Origin: an uncultured Pseudomonadales bacterium
GTDB taxonomy: Bacteria > Pseudomonadota > Gammaproteobacteria > Pseudomonadales > CANNCY01
Assembly (NCBI GenBank): GCA_947503335.1
Contig: CANNCY010000001.1
Span: 620,001-684,000 of the forward strand
Direction of reading: 5' to 3'
DNA length: 64,000 nucleotides
Position numbers and translations under genes: made by a program. A model generated the notes under the pieces. It did not search any database. It saw nothing but the letters and a program-made list of their open reading frames with translations, and was not told the origin of the DNA. Within the stretch, counting starts at the first letter, position 1. Every line of letters begins with the position of its first letter. This document shows, in pieces, positions 27,313 through 36,054 of this stretch.

Positions 27313-28617
27313 TTAGAGTGCATCTAGCATCTTGTAATAGGCCATACCCATTGCCATGCCGGCGCGCCCAATAACTCGCCCACCTGGCCAAGGCATGTGC
27401 TTTACTTTGGCGAAAACATCATGTCGACTAGCTTGACCGTCGATAGCTTCGGCAGTGATTCTGGCAGTCATGTGGGTAGGTGCAACACCATGACCAGAAT
27501 ACGCCTGAATGTAATAGATGTTGTCTTCTAGGCGGCCTAGTTGGGGTAGTCGGTTAATGCCGATACCCATGTTGCCAGACCAGCCATAGTCGATGCGCTT
27601 GCCAGTAAGCTCTGGGAATACCTTGATCATACGCTTGTAGATCGTTCCCTCTAGGTCTTTAGGTTCAAGGCCTGTGTAGTTAGCTAGCCCACCAAAAAGC
27701 ATTCGGCCGTCTTCGCTTAATCGAAAGTAATCCAGTGCGGTATTGGGGTCACAAACCGCTAAGTCGGCCGGCATTAGTTTGGTCGCAAGCTCGCCTAGTG
27801 GTTCAGTTGCTACTACACAACTTGTTGCAGGCAAAATGTATTTTGCCAACTTGGGTACAAGCTTACCCATATGGGCGTTGCCTGCGGTGACTACAAACTT
27901 TGCTTTTACACGGCCTTGGTCGGTATGAACTGTCACGGTGTCACCTTTCTCGATCTTAGTCACGCGTGACTGCTCAAAGATTTGAGCGCCAAGACTTTCG
28001 GCAGCACGGGCCTCGCCAATGCATAGTTTGAGAGGGTTAAGGTGGCCGTAACCTGTCGTGTTGATAAGTGCCCCTAGATACGAGTCTGAATTAACATAGC
28101 TAGATTGCATTTCTTGTTTATCAACCATATTGAGTTGATGTTTGTAGCCGTGTTTTTCACGCCATTCGATCTCTTCTTCAAAGGCCTTAAGGTGGCGAGG
28201 CTTGATGGCGACATCTGCATAGCCCCATTTAAGGTCGCAGTCGATCTCATACTTAGCAACGCGCTCTCGAATGATTTCTACACACTCGACACCCATTTCA
28301 TACAGTGATCTTACGCCTTCTTCGCCAATCCATTTGCGAAAACGTTCGTGAGAATGGCCGATGCCGCCGATGATTTGGCCGCCGTTGCGGCCAGAGGCGC
28401 CCCAACCGATTCGATTTTGCTCAATTAATACAACTTTGTAGCCGCGCTCGGCAAGCTCAAGCGCTGTATTTGTGCCGGTAAAGCCGCCCCCGATTACACA
28501 TACATCAGCATGCACTTCGCCCGTTAGTGCTGCGTAGTTGGTTGGTTGTTTAACTGAAGCAGCATAGTAGCTACCGGTGTGTTCTGTGGTTTCTTTAGAT
28601 GAACGTAGTCCGAACAT
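27313..28617 (-). CDS. FAD-dependent amine/amino-acid oxidase, PuuB-like
   Basis: The 434-residue protein is a DAO-family flavoenzyme. It has the FAD motif VCVIGGGFTGTNTALELAERG (39-59), then IGWGASGRNGGQIIGG, typical of gamma-glutamylputrescine oxidase and related enzymes, and the C-terminal YYIQAYSGHGVAPTHMT FAD contact. It would oxidise an amine or N-substituted glycine with oxygen. There is no neighbouring glutamylputrescine synthetase or aldehyde dehydrogenase, so polyamine use is only one option. Monocistronic by position. Confidence 0.8.
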   Translation of the reverse strand: MFGLRSSKETTEHTGSYYAASVKQPTNYAALTGEVHADVCVIGGGFTGTNTALELAERGYKVVLIEQNRIGWGASGRNGGQIIGGIGHSHERFRKWIGEEGVRSLYEMGVECVEIIRERVAKYEIDCDLKWGYADVAIKPRHLKAFEEEIEWREKHGYKHQLNMVDKQEMQSSYVNSDSYLGALINTTGYGHLNPLKLCIGEARAAESLGAQIFEQSRVTKIEKGDTVTVHTDQGRVKAKFVVTAGNAHMGKLVPKLAKYILPATSCVVATEPLGELATKLMPADLAVCDPNTALDYFRLSEDGRMLFGGLANYTGLEPKDLEGTIYKRMIKVFPELTGKRIDYGWSGNMGIGINRLPQLGRLEDNIYYIQAYSGHGVAPTHMTARITAEAIDGQASRHDVFAKVKHMPWPGGRVIGRAGMAMGMAYYKMLDAL

Positions 28618-28895
28618 ATTTATGCCTTAATACAAACAAGATTATTGTTAGGCTAATGAGCCCTTATTGAGCGCACCTAGCCTTAATGACAGGCGTGCTG
28701 GTGCTTTGCGACTGCTTAACGCGAAGGGTCGGGTTCGTCACCGCTGCTAATATCTTGCCAAGCGGCAGGGGTGCAGCTGAAGTGTTCCCAAGAAATGAAA
28801 AATTGGTCTAAATTCATGCTGGTATGCTATCAAGAGATGGTAGCTTGGGCAACCGAACCTGTAGGTCAAGATTCAGTTGCCCTGATTGAAATCAA
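28618..28895. other. Intergenic region between two minus-strand genes
   Basis: These 278 bases hold no gene I can support. A long-range repeat GGGCAAC/GTTGCCC (about 28847-28883) follows the DUF305 gene on the minus strand but has no U tract. Upstream of the oxidase gene I find no strong promoter motif. Confidence 0.4.
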
Positions 28896-30977
28896 TTACC
28901 AGGTAACAGGTAGTTGCGTTTGTGGGTTAAAGGTTTCGCCCATGTTGGCTTTGCGTGCTTTATTGATCTCTTCAGTGCTGATGTAGTTACTAGGCGTAAG
29001 CTCTAACACATCGATCCCTCGAAAGATTTCAGTGCCATAGATAAAGCCGTTGTACCAGTACGCTGACCAATATCCACCGGCTAATAGTTTGTCTGCGTGA
29101 ACAGGCCCGCGATCGAAATAGCCAATTTCTTTGGGGTTAGCTGAATCGGTAAAATCGATAATAGACAACCCCCCTTGATACCAAGCCTGCACCATAATGT
29201 CGCGCCCAGGTATCGGGATAAGCGAGCCATTGTGAGCAACGCAATTTTCTGTTTCGCCTTGTGCAGCCGGCAGTTTGTAGTGGCTACGATACTCTAACTT
29301 GCCATCTACAATGTCGTAGATAGCGTTAGCACCCCAGTTTTTAGGGTCAGAGGCTCGGCAACGTGGTTGTACGCCGCCACCCCATTCGTCGGTGAAAACA
29401 ACCTTGGTGCCGTCGTTGTTGAATGTGGCCGAGTGCCAATACTCGAACCCTTTGTCAGATACTTCGTCGAGGCGCTTTGGATTAAGCGGGTCGGTAATAT
29501 CAAAGATGATACCGTTGCCTGAACAGGCACCAGCAGCAATATTTTTTGAAGGGAATACGGTAATGTCGTGGCATTGATCTGTGCGATAGGTTTCTTGAGT
29601 GTCGTCACCATGATCGCCGCCGCGCCATAGGCCTGCCATAACGCCGGTTTTTTCGTCAGCAAATACTTTTGGGCTAGCCACAATTTTTGCTTTGTGCGGC
29701 GCTTTAACAGGAATCTCGATCACGTCGATTCTAAATAGGGCAGTGCGCTGATCGCCAGCCACGTCACCAATACAGCCGGCGAGCTCTTTTTCGTCGCGCA
29801 CGCCTGCGATACCCGAGTTATATAGTAAGATAGAGTCTTCATCGCTCTTCACAATAGAGTGAGTATGCGATCCGCGGCAGGTCTGTACAGCGCCTACCTG
29901 TTTAGGGCGAGTTAAGTCGCTTACATCAAAGATGCGTACGCCCATAAAGCGTTCTGAGCTTACGTCTTCTGATATTCCCTGCAAGCCGCAGTCTAAGCGC
30001 GCACGCTCTTCTTCGACAGACATGATCAAGAGGTCACCCACGATCGAGACATCGCCTTGCCCGCCGGGACAAACGGTCGAGCTGATAAGAGATGGCTTGC
30101 CATCATCGGCTAAGCGATAAATATTGAACCCGTGATAGTTGCCTGCCACCATAATGTCATCTTTAAATGCCATGTCAGTGTTTGAGAATGACAGAAGCGG
30201 GTAGCGCTCTTCGATATCTTCGTCGCTAGAGTCCATTTGCTCAAGTGCATTATTCGGGTCATAGAAACCAGCCGGTTTGTTTGTTAGGCCGATGTGTTTT
30301 AGGTTTTTAATGGCCTCACCAGCGTCTAGGTAGCCAGCTGATAGTTTGGTACGAGGGTCGTCAGAAAGATTGTCTAGCATGACCGCCATACGTTCTATTT
30401 CTGTTTCTTGATCATTTACAACATCGGTTGTGAATGTGTAAAGAACAGGGTCAAAGGCGGTGCCAGGCATGTTGTGTAGATGTTCTACCATATGGATTGC
30501 GCCGCGATGATGCGCAATCATCAACGTCAAAAATAGGCGATCAAAATCAGTACCTTTGCTTTTTGAAAGCACATCAAGGTCTGATTTTGAAGCCATGCCC
30601 TGCATGCCGTGGTGAGCGTGCTTGCTAGCTTTGCTAGACTCGTTTCTATCAAGAAGCCATTCGGTCATGAATTTCATTTCATCACTTTGTGATGCTTCAA
30701 TGCGTGTAGCAATGTCTAATAGGTCTTGATTGTTGGTGCGGCTTCGTACCATCTCGGCCATGATAACCGCCTGATGATGGTGCACAATCATGCCTTGCAT
30801 AAAGGTGACATCGTGGGGCGAGTAGCTTGTATTGGCTAGTTTAGTGGCCTTTTTCGCGCTTATTATATTCGAGTCTTCGCCTGGGGCACCGGGGTGAACG
30901 ATTGGGGCTTGGTCGGCGTATGCTGAAGAGGTAATCGCCAAGGCAATTGCCGACGATAAATAGCGGATTGAACGCAT
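28896..30977 (-). CDS. Secreted DUF305 and LVIVD-repeat propeller fusion protein
   Basis: The 693-residue protein has a Sec signal peptide with probable cleavage after AYA (19-21). Residues about 52-204 form a DUF305 ferritin-like domain, with His-rich motifs GMIVHHHQAVIMAE (62-75) and LMIAHHRGAIHMVEH (152-166) plus Met and Glu residues. After a linker, about 235-690 carries LVIVD-type beta-propeller repeats, seen as GVRIFDVSDLTRPKQVGAV, IIFDITDPLNPKRLDEV and LSIIDFTDSANPKEIGYF. Several cysteines in the propeller may form disulfides. The function is unknown; copper or other metal binding is suggested by the His/Met motifs. The start at 30977 was preferred over 31019 because it places a normal signal peptide at the N-terminus. 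Confidence 0.8.
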   Translation of the reverse strand: MRSIRYLSSAIALAITSSAYADQAPIVHPGAPGEDSNIISAKKATKLANTSYSPHDVTFMQGMIVHHHQAVIMAEMVRSRTNNQDLLDIATRIEASQSDEMKFMTEWLLDRNESSKASKHAHHGMQGMASKSDLDVLSKSKGTDFDRLFLTLMIAHHRGAIHMVEHLHNMPGTAFDPVLYTFTTDVVNDQETEIERMAVMLDNLSDDPRTKLSAGYLDAGEAIKNLKHIGLTNKPAGFYDPNNALEQMDSSDEDIEERYPLLSFSNTDMAFKDDIMVAGNYHGFNIYRLADDGKPSLISSTVCPGGQGDVSIVGDLLIMSVEEERARLDCGLQGISEDVSSERFMGVRIFDVSDLTRPKQVGAVQTCRGSHTHSIVKSDEDSILLYNSGIAGVRDEKELAGCIGDVAGDQRTALFRIDVIEIPVKAPHKAKIVASPKVFADEKTGVMAGLWRGGDHGDDTQETYRTDQCHDITVFPSKNIAAGACSGNGIIFDITDPLNPKRLDEVSDKGFEYWHSATFNNDGTKVVFTDEWGGGVQPRCRASDPKNWGANAIYDIVDGKLEYRSHYKLPAAQGETENCVAHNGSLIPIPGRDIMVQAWYQGGLSIIDFTDSANPKEIGYFDRGPVHADKLLAGGYWSAYWYNGFIYGTEIFRGIDVLELTPSNYISTEEINKARKANMGETFNPQTQLPVTW

Positions 30978-31107
30978 TGAATGGTACTCTGATATTGTTA
31001 TGTTGAGCCATCGTACCAAGGTTCATTTCGGTTCGCTACATTCTTGCTGGCGCAGATACCTGTGGTAAGGTTCAAACAAAGTTGAAGTGTGTTTTGAAGG
31101 AAAAATA

Positions 31108-31737
31108 ATGAAACTGTATACCTATCCGTCGGCGCCCAGCCCAAAGCGAGTGCACCTAGTTCTGAGAGAAAAGGGCGTAGAAATAGAGCAGCACCATATT
31201 GATATGATGCAAGGCGAGCACTTTAGTGACGAGTATCGTTCAATCAATCCTAGAATGACCGTGCCTGCATTGCAGTTAGACAGCGGAGTACTACTTACAG
31301 AGGTTGTCGCAATCTGTGCATATCTTGACGAGGTCTACCCTCAAAAGCCGTTGTACGGCGATACAGCTGAGCAGCGTGCCATGGTTAAACAGTGGGACAA
31401 CCGCGTGGCTTTCGAAGGACTGACAGCTTTTGCTGAGGTGCTTCGCAACCGCAGTGAGGCTTTTAAAGGGCGTGCATTACCAGGTGCTTTAAACGTTGAG
31501 CAGATTCCTGAATTAGTGCAGCGTGGTTGGCAGCGCTTAGAGGCTTTTTACTCGGTGTTAAATGATCAACTATCTGACTTTGATCATGTTGCAGGAGACG
31601 ATTTTAGTATTGCTGATATTTCTGCTTACGTGTTGGTGTCAACAGGGCGCTGGATTAAATTTGCCATAAAGCCTGAGTGGCCGCACCTCGAAGAATGGTT
31701 TACACGAATGGATGCCAGATTTACCGACGAAGCATAG
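31108..31737 (+). CDS. Glutathione S-transferase family protein
   Basis: The 209-residue protein has a thioredoxin-like N-terminal domain starting MKLYTYPSAPSPKRVHL and a glutathione-site loop MTVPALQL with LTEVVAICAYLDE, then a helical C-terminal domain with the FSIADISAYVL motif. It probably conjugates glutathione to small molecules or acts as a reductase; the substrate is unknown. The ATG at 31108 follows GAAGGAAAA, so the upstream in-frame TTG-type start at 31087 was rejected. It is transcribed divergently from the DUF305 gene. Confidence 0.88.
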   Translation: MKLYTYPSAPSPKRVHLVLREKGVEIEQHHIDMMQGEHFSDEYRSINPRMTVPALQLDSGVLLTEVVAICAYLDEVYPQKPLYGDTAEQRAMVKQWDNRVAFEGLTAFAEVLRNRSEAFKGRALPGALNVEQIPELVQRGWQRLEAFYSVLNDQLSDFDHVAGDDFSIADISAYVLVSTGRWIKFAIKPEWPHLEEWFTRMDARFTDEA

Positions 31738-31765
31738 TCTTCATCGTTGTGTTCATATCAAGTAT

Positions 31766-32311
31766 TCAAAGTTGGTAGTGGTATTGAATGAAGTCGTTTT
31801 TGTAAACGGTGGCCTTTGCATTCTTCAGAGGGTGGGGCTGCGCAAGTTCACCAAATAGTCGTATGCCTTTACCTAGAATGATAGGTACTACGGTTATGTT
31901 TAGTGTTGATAAGCGGTTCATTGCGATCAGTTGAGTAATCAGTGAACCGCCGTCAACGTAGATATGCTTATGGCCTGCTTGTTCTAGCATCGCAAGGGTA
32001 TCATTAAGGCTGTTGTTCGAAATGTTTACTTTGTGAGGTAGGTTTGCGGGCGATTGTTGTAGGGTGTTACTCATAACCCAGATCGGTGTGGAGCCATAGG
32101 GCCATTGCTCTGGCGTAAGATTCATCGCTGCAATAACGTCGACGGTTTTTCGGCCCATTAACAGACAGTCTACCGACGCCATGAAGTCGGCAAAGCCTAG
32201 ATCGCCACCATCTTCAACTCCGTTGCCTGCTGTATGTAGCCAGTCTACGTTGCCATCCTCTGTGGCGATGAACCCGTCGAGGCTGGTTGCAATAAAGGCG
32301 GAGCATTGCAT
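31766..32311 (-). CDS. Dihydrofolate reductase/RibD C-terminal family protein
   Basis: The 181-residue protein opens with the strand-loop CSAFIATSLDGFIATEDGNVDWL, typical of the YyaP/RibD C-terminal branch of the dihydrofolate reductase superfamily, and has LLMGRKT and HIYVDGGSLITQLIA for NADPH binding. True FolA features are not convincing, so its substrate is unknown. Convergent with the glutathione transferase gene and separated from tdk by a small tandem repeat. Confidence 0.82.
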   Translation of the reverse strand: MQCSAFIATSLDGFIATEDGNVDWLHTAGNGVEDGGDLGFADFMASVDCLLMGRKTVDVIAAMNLTPEQWPYGSTPIWVMSNTLQQSPANLPHKVNISNNSLNDTLAMLEQAGHKHIYVDGGSLITQLIAMNRLSTLNITVVPIILGKGIRLFGELAQPHPLKNAKATVYKNDFIQYHYQL

Positions 32312-32329
32312 AGGCTGTTCTCTAAATTG

Positions 32330-32362
32330 AGTGGTTGAGCAGTGGTTGAGCAGTGGTTGAGC
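32330..32362. repeat. Three perfect tandem copies of an 11-bp unit
   Basis: The unit AGTGGTTGAGC occurs back to back at 32330-32340, 32341-32351 and 32352-32362. It lies 19 bases upstream of the dihydrofolate reductase-like gene on the minus strand and 39 bases beyond tdk's stop. It could have arisen by slippage. Confidence 0.85.
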
Positions 32363-32400
32363 ATTTAAGTGTAGCTTACCACTAGATTCTTACTTACTTA

Positions 32401-32982
32401 TTAGGGTCGCCCCACAGCGTCATAGTAATGCTGGCGACACATCGACTGGTAGCGGTCGTTGCCACCGACAGCGATCTTTGCGCCTTCGCGAACGACGTTT
32501 CCACTTTCATCCATTCGTACAATCATGGTCGCTTTCTTGCCACAGTGACAAATTGTTTTGATCTCTTTTAGTTTGTCGGCAATAGCTAGTAGGCGCTCTG
32601 AGCCACTAAACAACTCGCCCTGAAAATCGGTGCGAATACCGAAGCAAAGCACAGGTATCTTTAGTTCATCTACCACTCTAGCAAGCTGGTCGACCTGTTC
32701 TTTCTTTAAGAACTGTGCTTCGTCTAGCAGGATGCAGCTGATGTCTAAAGACTGGTGCATCTTGTTCACTGTTTCGAACATGTCAGTATGGTCATCAAAT
32801 AGATTCGCATTTGCCGAGATGCCGATACGTGAGCTTATTTCACCGACTTTGGTACGGTCGTCAATTGCGGCTGTAAAAAGAACGGGTGTTAGCCCGCGTT
32901 CTTTATAGTTGTGCGCCGACTGAAGCAACGTGGTCGATTTGCCAGCGTTCATTGATGAGTAATAGAAGTAAAGCTGAGCCAT
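32401..32982 (-). CDS. tdk: Thymidine kinase
   Basis: Type II thymidine kinase salvages thymidine to dTMP with ATP. The 193-residue protein has the P-loop SSMNAGKST (9-17), Walker B-like LLDEAQFL, the flexible lasso region and zinc ligands in ICHCGKKAT and a C-terminal CRQHY. Length equals the family norm. It appears monocistronic, with no obvious promoter motif in the 57 bases after the neighbouring gene. Confidence 0.95.
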   Translation of the reverse strand: MAQLYFYYSSMNAGKSTTLLQSAHNYKERGLTPVLFTAAIDDRTKVGEISSRIGISANANLFDDHTDMFETVNKMHQSLDISCILLDEAQFLKKEQVDQLARVVDELKIPVLCFGIRTDFQGELFSGSERLLAIADKLKEIKTICHCGKKATMIVRMDESGNVVREGAKIAVGGNDRYQSMCRQHYYDAVGRP

Positions 32983-33039
32983 GATCTGAAAATGATTGTG
33001 TCGTTGTTATAGTAATATTATGCCGCAAATAGTTCGGCT

Positions 33040-33516
33040 CTAGAAGTGCTCTTCGATCCAGGGCGTTGCGTTGGTGTCGGCTTTGACATAGAGCGGGTGT
33101 TTGGGTTCGCCCGAACTGTTCAATTCAAGGATATGCAATCGGCCAATCTTTTTCTTTATCAGCGTAGAGCGCTGCATGAATGAGCCGTGGTTGCCCCATG
33201 CAGCCACAATTATTTCGGCTTGGTCAGCCAATTTTTTAAGGTTTGAGTCATTTCGGGGGCCAATTGGATTTGCCGCAAGCTTCATGCGTTGAGGGTCGGT
33301 GGCGCGATAGGCAAAAAGGTTGCCCATCATAACGCCGCCGTAGCCCCAGGATTTTGCAAAGTTGACGCAGCGCCGTAGTGTTGGGTCGTCAAACTTCGCG
33401 TCGGCTGTAGAGGGGTTTAAGCCTATAAAAAGTACCTTTGGCAGACTGTTGTTCCAGGTGCGCGTTAGGGCATAGCGGTATTGCTTGCAGCCTGAGATGA
33501 TTGCTGATTTCTGCAT
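33040..33516 (-). CDS. DUF1643 domain protein
   Basis: The 158-residue protein has the DUF1643 core: YRYALTRTWNN, then VLFIGLNPSTADAKFDDPTLRRC, FAKSWGYGG and NLFAYRATDP, and the IVAAWGNHG strand. The Asn-Pro-Ser-Thr motif and following Asp look like a nucleotide or nucleic-acid site, but no activity is established. The gene is three bases after the OstA-like gene on the same strand, so they are probably cotranscribed, which may be chance. Confidence 0.82.
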   Translation of the reverse strand: MQKSAIISGCKQYRYALTRTWNNSLPKVLFIGLNPSTADAKFDDPTLRRCVNFAKSWGYGGVMMGNLFAYRATDPQRMKLAANPIGPRNDSNLKKLADQAEIIVAAWGNHGSFMQRSTLIKKKIGRLHILELNSSGEPKHPLYVKADTNATPWIEEHF

Positions 33517-33519
33517 ACT

Positions 33520-33870
33520 TTATAAGGTGGGTGACTGGGTGAGTATGTCGGTGGTGCCGGTAAGCGAATTACCCGTCTTGCGAACAATCAGCGTATCGGT
33601 AGTGTATAGGCTGTTGCCAACGTAAAGCTTTACGTTGCCGTTGTAGTTGGCATTTTGGTCGTCTAATTGCTCTACATGATCGGCGGCAATGCTGTACAGA
33701 GTTTTGGGCGGAATGGTTAGAGTGACGCTGCCTCTAAAATGGGCTCGATTAAGTGCGATATTATGTGACACGCTATCGGCGGTAACAGAGATGCTTGGAG
33801 TGCTTGCGATGCAGTTATTAACTGAGCCGGTCAATAGAAGGGTCGCCAGCAATAAGTGTCGTTTGATCAT
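33520..33870 (-). CDS. Small exported protein with OstA/LptA-like repeat pattern
   Basis: The 116-residue protein has a signal peptide (hydrophobic LLLATLLLTGSVNNCIA, cleavage near residue 23). The rest shows strand repeats such as ISVTADSVSHN, FRGSVTLTI, IAADHVEQLDDQNANYNGNVKLYVGN and LYTTDTLIVRK, which resemble the beta-jellyroll of LptA/OstA proteins. It is shorter than LptA (about 180), and the standard lpt neighbours are absent. A lipopolysaccharide-transport role is only a guess. A cysteine in NNCIAS could suggest a lipobox but does not fit well. Confidence 0.55.
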   Translation of the reverse strand: MIKRHLLLATLLLTGSVNNCIASTPSISVTADSVSHNIALNRAHFRGSVTLTIPPKTLYSIAADHVEQLDDQNANYNGNVKLYVGNSLYTTDTLIVRKTGNSLTGTTDILTQSPTL

Positions 33871-33925
33871 GGTTTAGTTGACGACCTATTAACATTATTA
33901 GATCAGGAGATTGTATCAAAAAGAA

Positions 33926-33951
33926 CAAACCCCGCACATGGCGGGGTTTGT
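33926..33951 (-). terminator. Rho-independent terminator of gltA
   Basis: On the minus strand the stem CAAACCCCGC/GCGGGGTTTG (with a short loop at 33937-33940) is followed by UUCUUUUU. It lies 27 bases past the gltA stop and separates it from the OstA-like gene. Confidence 0.85.
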
Positions 33952-33977
33952 AAGGTTAAGCGAGTAGAGAGTGCTAT

Positions 33978-35267
33978 TTAGCGGTCTTCTACTTTTACAA
34001 AATCGCGCTTGGTTTCGCCTGTGTATAGCTGGCGAGGACGGCCGATCTTGTACGGGCCGCTCATCATTTCGTGCCAGTGAGCGATCCAACCAGGTGTACG
34101 ACCAGTAGCGAAGATCACGGTAAACATTTCTACAGGGATACCGATCGCTTTTAGGATGATGCCGCTGTAGAAGTCAACGTTAGGGTATAGTTTCTTCTCA
34201 ATGAAGTACTCATCTTGAAGAGCGATCTCTTCAAGGCGTTTCGCAATAGCAAGCTGCTCATCGTTCTCGATACCTAATTCGGCAAGTACTTGATCACAGG
34301 TTTCTTTCATTACCTTGGCACGAGGGTCAAAGTTTTTGTAAACGCGGTGGCCAAAGCCCATTAGGCGGAATGGGTCATTCTTGTCTTTAGCACGAGCAAC
34401 GAATTCGTCGATTCGATCAACTGAGCCAATTTCGTTTAGCATGTTCAGAACGGCTTCGTTGGCGCCGCCGTGGGCAGGGCCCCACAAAGCTGCAATACCT
34501 GATGCAATACAAGCAAATGGATTTGCGCCTGATGAGCCAGATAGGCGAACAGTCGAGGTAGAAGCGTTCTGCTCGTGGTCAGCATGAAGAATAAAGATTT
34601 TATCCATCGCTTTAGCAAGTACAGGGTTTACCTTGTAGTCTTCACAGGGCGTTGCAAACATCATGTACAAGAAATTTTCGCTGTAACTTAGGTCGTTGCG
34701 AGGGTACATGAACGGCTGGCCAATGGCGTGCTTGTATGCCATTGCTGCAAGAGTAGGCATCTTTGCAATTAGGCGGTGTGCCGAGATCTTGCGATGGGTT
34801 TCGTTCGAGATGTCTAGCGAGTCGTGATAGAACGCAGAAAGGGCGCCTACAACACTGCACAGAATCGCCATTGGGTGCGCGTCATGCTGAAAGCCCTTGA
34901 AGAACTGCATGATGCCTTCGTTCACCATAGTGTGGTTGGTGATGATGTGCTCGAATTCTGCTTTCTCTTCTGCGTTCGGTAGCTCACCGTTCATAAGTAA
35001 AAAGCAGGTTTCTAAGAAGCTAGCTTCGTTCGCTAGTTGTTCGATAGGGTAGCCGCGATGTAATAGTACACCATTCGCACCATCAATGTAGGTGATTTTA
35101 GATTCGCAAGAGGCGGTCGAAACAAAGCCAGGGTCGTACGTGAATAGGCCGTTTGCGGTTAGGCTGCGAACGTCAACTACGTCTGGGCCGGTCGATCCTT
35201 CGAAAACGTCTAGTTCAATCGGGTTGTCTAGTCCGTCTACAGTAAGGTGTGCCTTTTTTTGGGTCAT
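33978..35267 (-). CDS. gltA: Citrate synthase (type II)
   Basis: Citrate synthase condenses acetyl-CoA and oxaloacetate, the entry step of the TCA cycle. The 429-residue protein matches the hexameric, NADH-inhibited type II enzymes. Motifs include [31 protein letters not shown] with the active-site His, and [10 protein letters not shown] with the active-site Asp. The start [12 protein letters not shown] follows GGAGCTAAAG; the longer frame to 35309 was rejected for lack of a ribosome site. It is transcribed away from sdhCDAB, as in Pseudomonas and Escherichia. Confidence 0.96.
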   Translation of the reverse strand: MTQKKAHLTVDGLDNPIELDVFEGSTGPDVVDVRSLTANGLFTYDPGFVSTASCESKITYIDGANGVLLHRGYPIEQLANEASFLETCFLLMNGELPNAEEKAEFEHIITNHTMVNEGIMQFFKGFQHDAHPMAILCSVVGALSAFYHDSLDISNETHRKISAHRLIAKMPTLAAMAYKHAIGQPFMYPRNDLSYSENFLYMMFATPCEDYKVNPVLAKAMDKIFILHADHEQNASTSTVRLSGSSGANPFACIASGIAALWGPAHGGANEAVLNMLNEIGSVDRIDEFVARAKDKNDPFRLMGFGHRVYKNFDPRAKVMKETCDQVLAELGIENDEQLAIAKRLEEIALQDEYFIEKKLYPNVDFYSGIILKAIGIPVEMFTVIFATGRTPGWIAHWHEMMSGPYKIGRPRQLYTGETKRDFVKVEDR

Positions 35268-35334
35268 CTTTAGCTCCAAGCAAATCTTTAAACTCGCACT
35301 AGTGATCATATAATCGCTAGTTGTTCGGGTCGCA

Positions 35335-35362
35335 ACTATAAGGTCGCGGCCGTAATTGTCAA
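35335..35362 (-). promoter_or_regulatory. Promoter of gltA
   Basis: On the minus strand TTGACA (35362-35357) and TATAGT (35340-35335) are separated by 16 bases, a near-consensus sigma-70 promoter. The leader to the gltA ATG would be about 60 bases. Confidence 0.7.
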
Positions 35363-35415
35363 TCTTTTTCGCTTAATTACAGATATAGGTAGTATTTATA
35401 TGTCTTATTGCCAGT

Positions 35416-35439
35416 ATTACGATTTTGCAACATCGTAAT
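35416..35439. repeat. Perfect inverted repeat upstream of the gltA promoter
   Basis: ATTACGAT (35416-35423) and ATCGTAAT (35432-35439) are perfect inverted copies with an 8-base spacer, centred about 65 bases upstream of the gltA -35 box and 137 bases upstream of the sdh -35 box. Size and position fit a dimeric regulator's operator, but I do not recognise the regulator. Confidence 0.5.
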
Positions 35440-35563
35440 TATAGCACTTTATGCTAGTTGTCGCCCTTGATGTCAGGTCAAGTGTAGGGTTGATACGGGT
35501 CTACAGGTTTGAGCTAAACTTATGGGGAGTTTGGTGATCCTGTGTTCTAGCTAAGCGCACTCA

Positions 35564-35592
35564 TTGTAAATAGGGCGTTTGGCTCATATAAT
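35564..35592 (+). promoter_or_regulatory. Promoter of the sdh operon
   Basis: TTGTAA (35564-35569), 17-base spacer and consensus TATAAT (35587-35592). The transcript would begin near 35599 and have a leader of about 80 bases. Together with the gltA promoter it makes a divergent control region of about 410 bases with no gene. Confidence 0.75.
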
Positions 35593-35603
35593 GCGGTCGC
35601 CTC

Positions 35604-35666
35604 AATTTTAGGGGCTCGCCAAGATATCTAAAATTATGGTCTTGGTAGGTCATGTTAACGCGTTAA
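35604..35666 (+). promoter_or_regulatory. Structured 5' leader of sdhC
   Basis: AATTTTAG (35604-35611) and CTAAAATT (35628-35635) form a perfect 8-bp stem in the predicted leader. Further on, the 12-bp palindrome TTAACGCGTTAA (35655-35666) ends 13 bases before the GTG start. They could be an operator, or structures that affect ribosome access, since the start has only a weak ribosome site (AATAGG). Mechanism is unknown. Confidence 0.45.
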
Positions 35667-35679
35667 ATAGGTATAAACT

Positions 35680-36054
35680 GTGAAAGATCAGCGCCCTGTT
35701 AATCTTGATATCGGAACAATGAAGCTTCCGATTACTGCATACGTTTCAATTCTTCACCGTGTTTCAGGCATCGCTCTTTTTGGTGCTGTTGCAGTGTTGT
35801 TATGGATTCTTGATGCATCCCTGTCTTCTAAAGAAAGCTTTGCGGCACTTCAAGAGTGTCTTCAGGCTTCGTGGGTTAAGGCTATTGTTTGGTTAGTGGT
35901 AGCAGCCCTTGCATATCACACAGTGATGGGCATCCGTCACATGATTATGGATTTTGGTGTTGGCGAGTCGCTTGAAGGCGGTCGTCGTGGAGCTACAATC
36001 GCCCTTGTATTGGCTATCGCAGCAATCGCTGCAGCAGGAGTATGGTTGCTATGA
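35680..36054 (+). CDS. sdhC: Succinate dehydrogenase cytochrome b556 subunit
   Basis: SdhC anchors succinate dehydrogenase to the membrane and helps bind haem b and ubiquinone. The 124-residue protein begins with GTG and carries QRPVNLDI, then the signature SILHRVSGIALF and a second motif near YHTVMGIRHMIMDFG containing the haem-ligand histidine. Three membrane helices are evident. Its end overlaps sdhD by 13 bases. The N-terminus matches the family with no other start needed. Confidence 0.94.
   Translation: MKDQRPVNLDIGTMKLPITAYVSILHRVSGIALFGAVAVLLWILDASLSSKESFAALQECLQASWVKAIVWLVVAALAYHTVMGIRHMIMDFGVGESLEGGRRGATIALVLAIAAIAAAGVWLL

Noticed and set aside
28771-28986. A 71-residue plus-strand frame
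   Set aside because: It runs into the DUF305 gene on the other strand, and no supporting motif is seen.
32330-32362. CRISPR-like repeat array
   Set aside because: Only three 11-bp units without spacers; no cas genes nearby.
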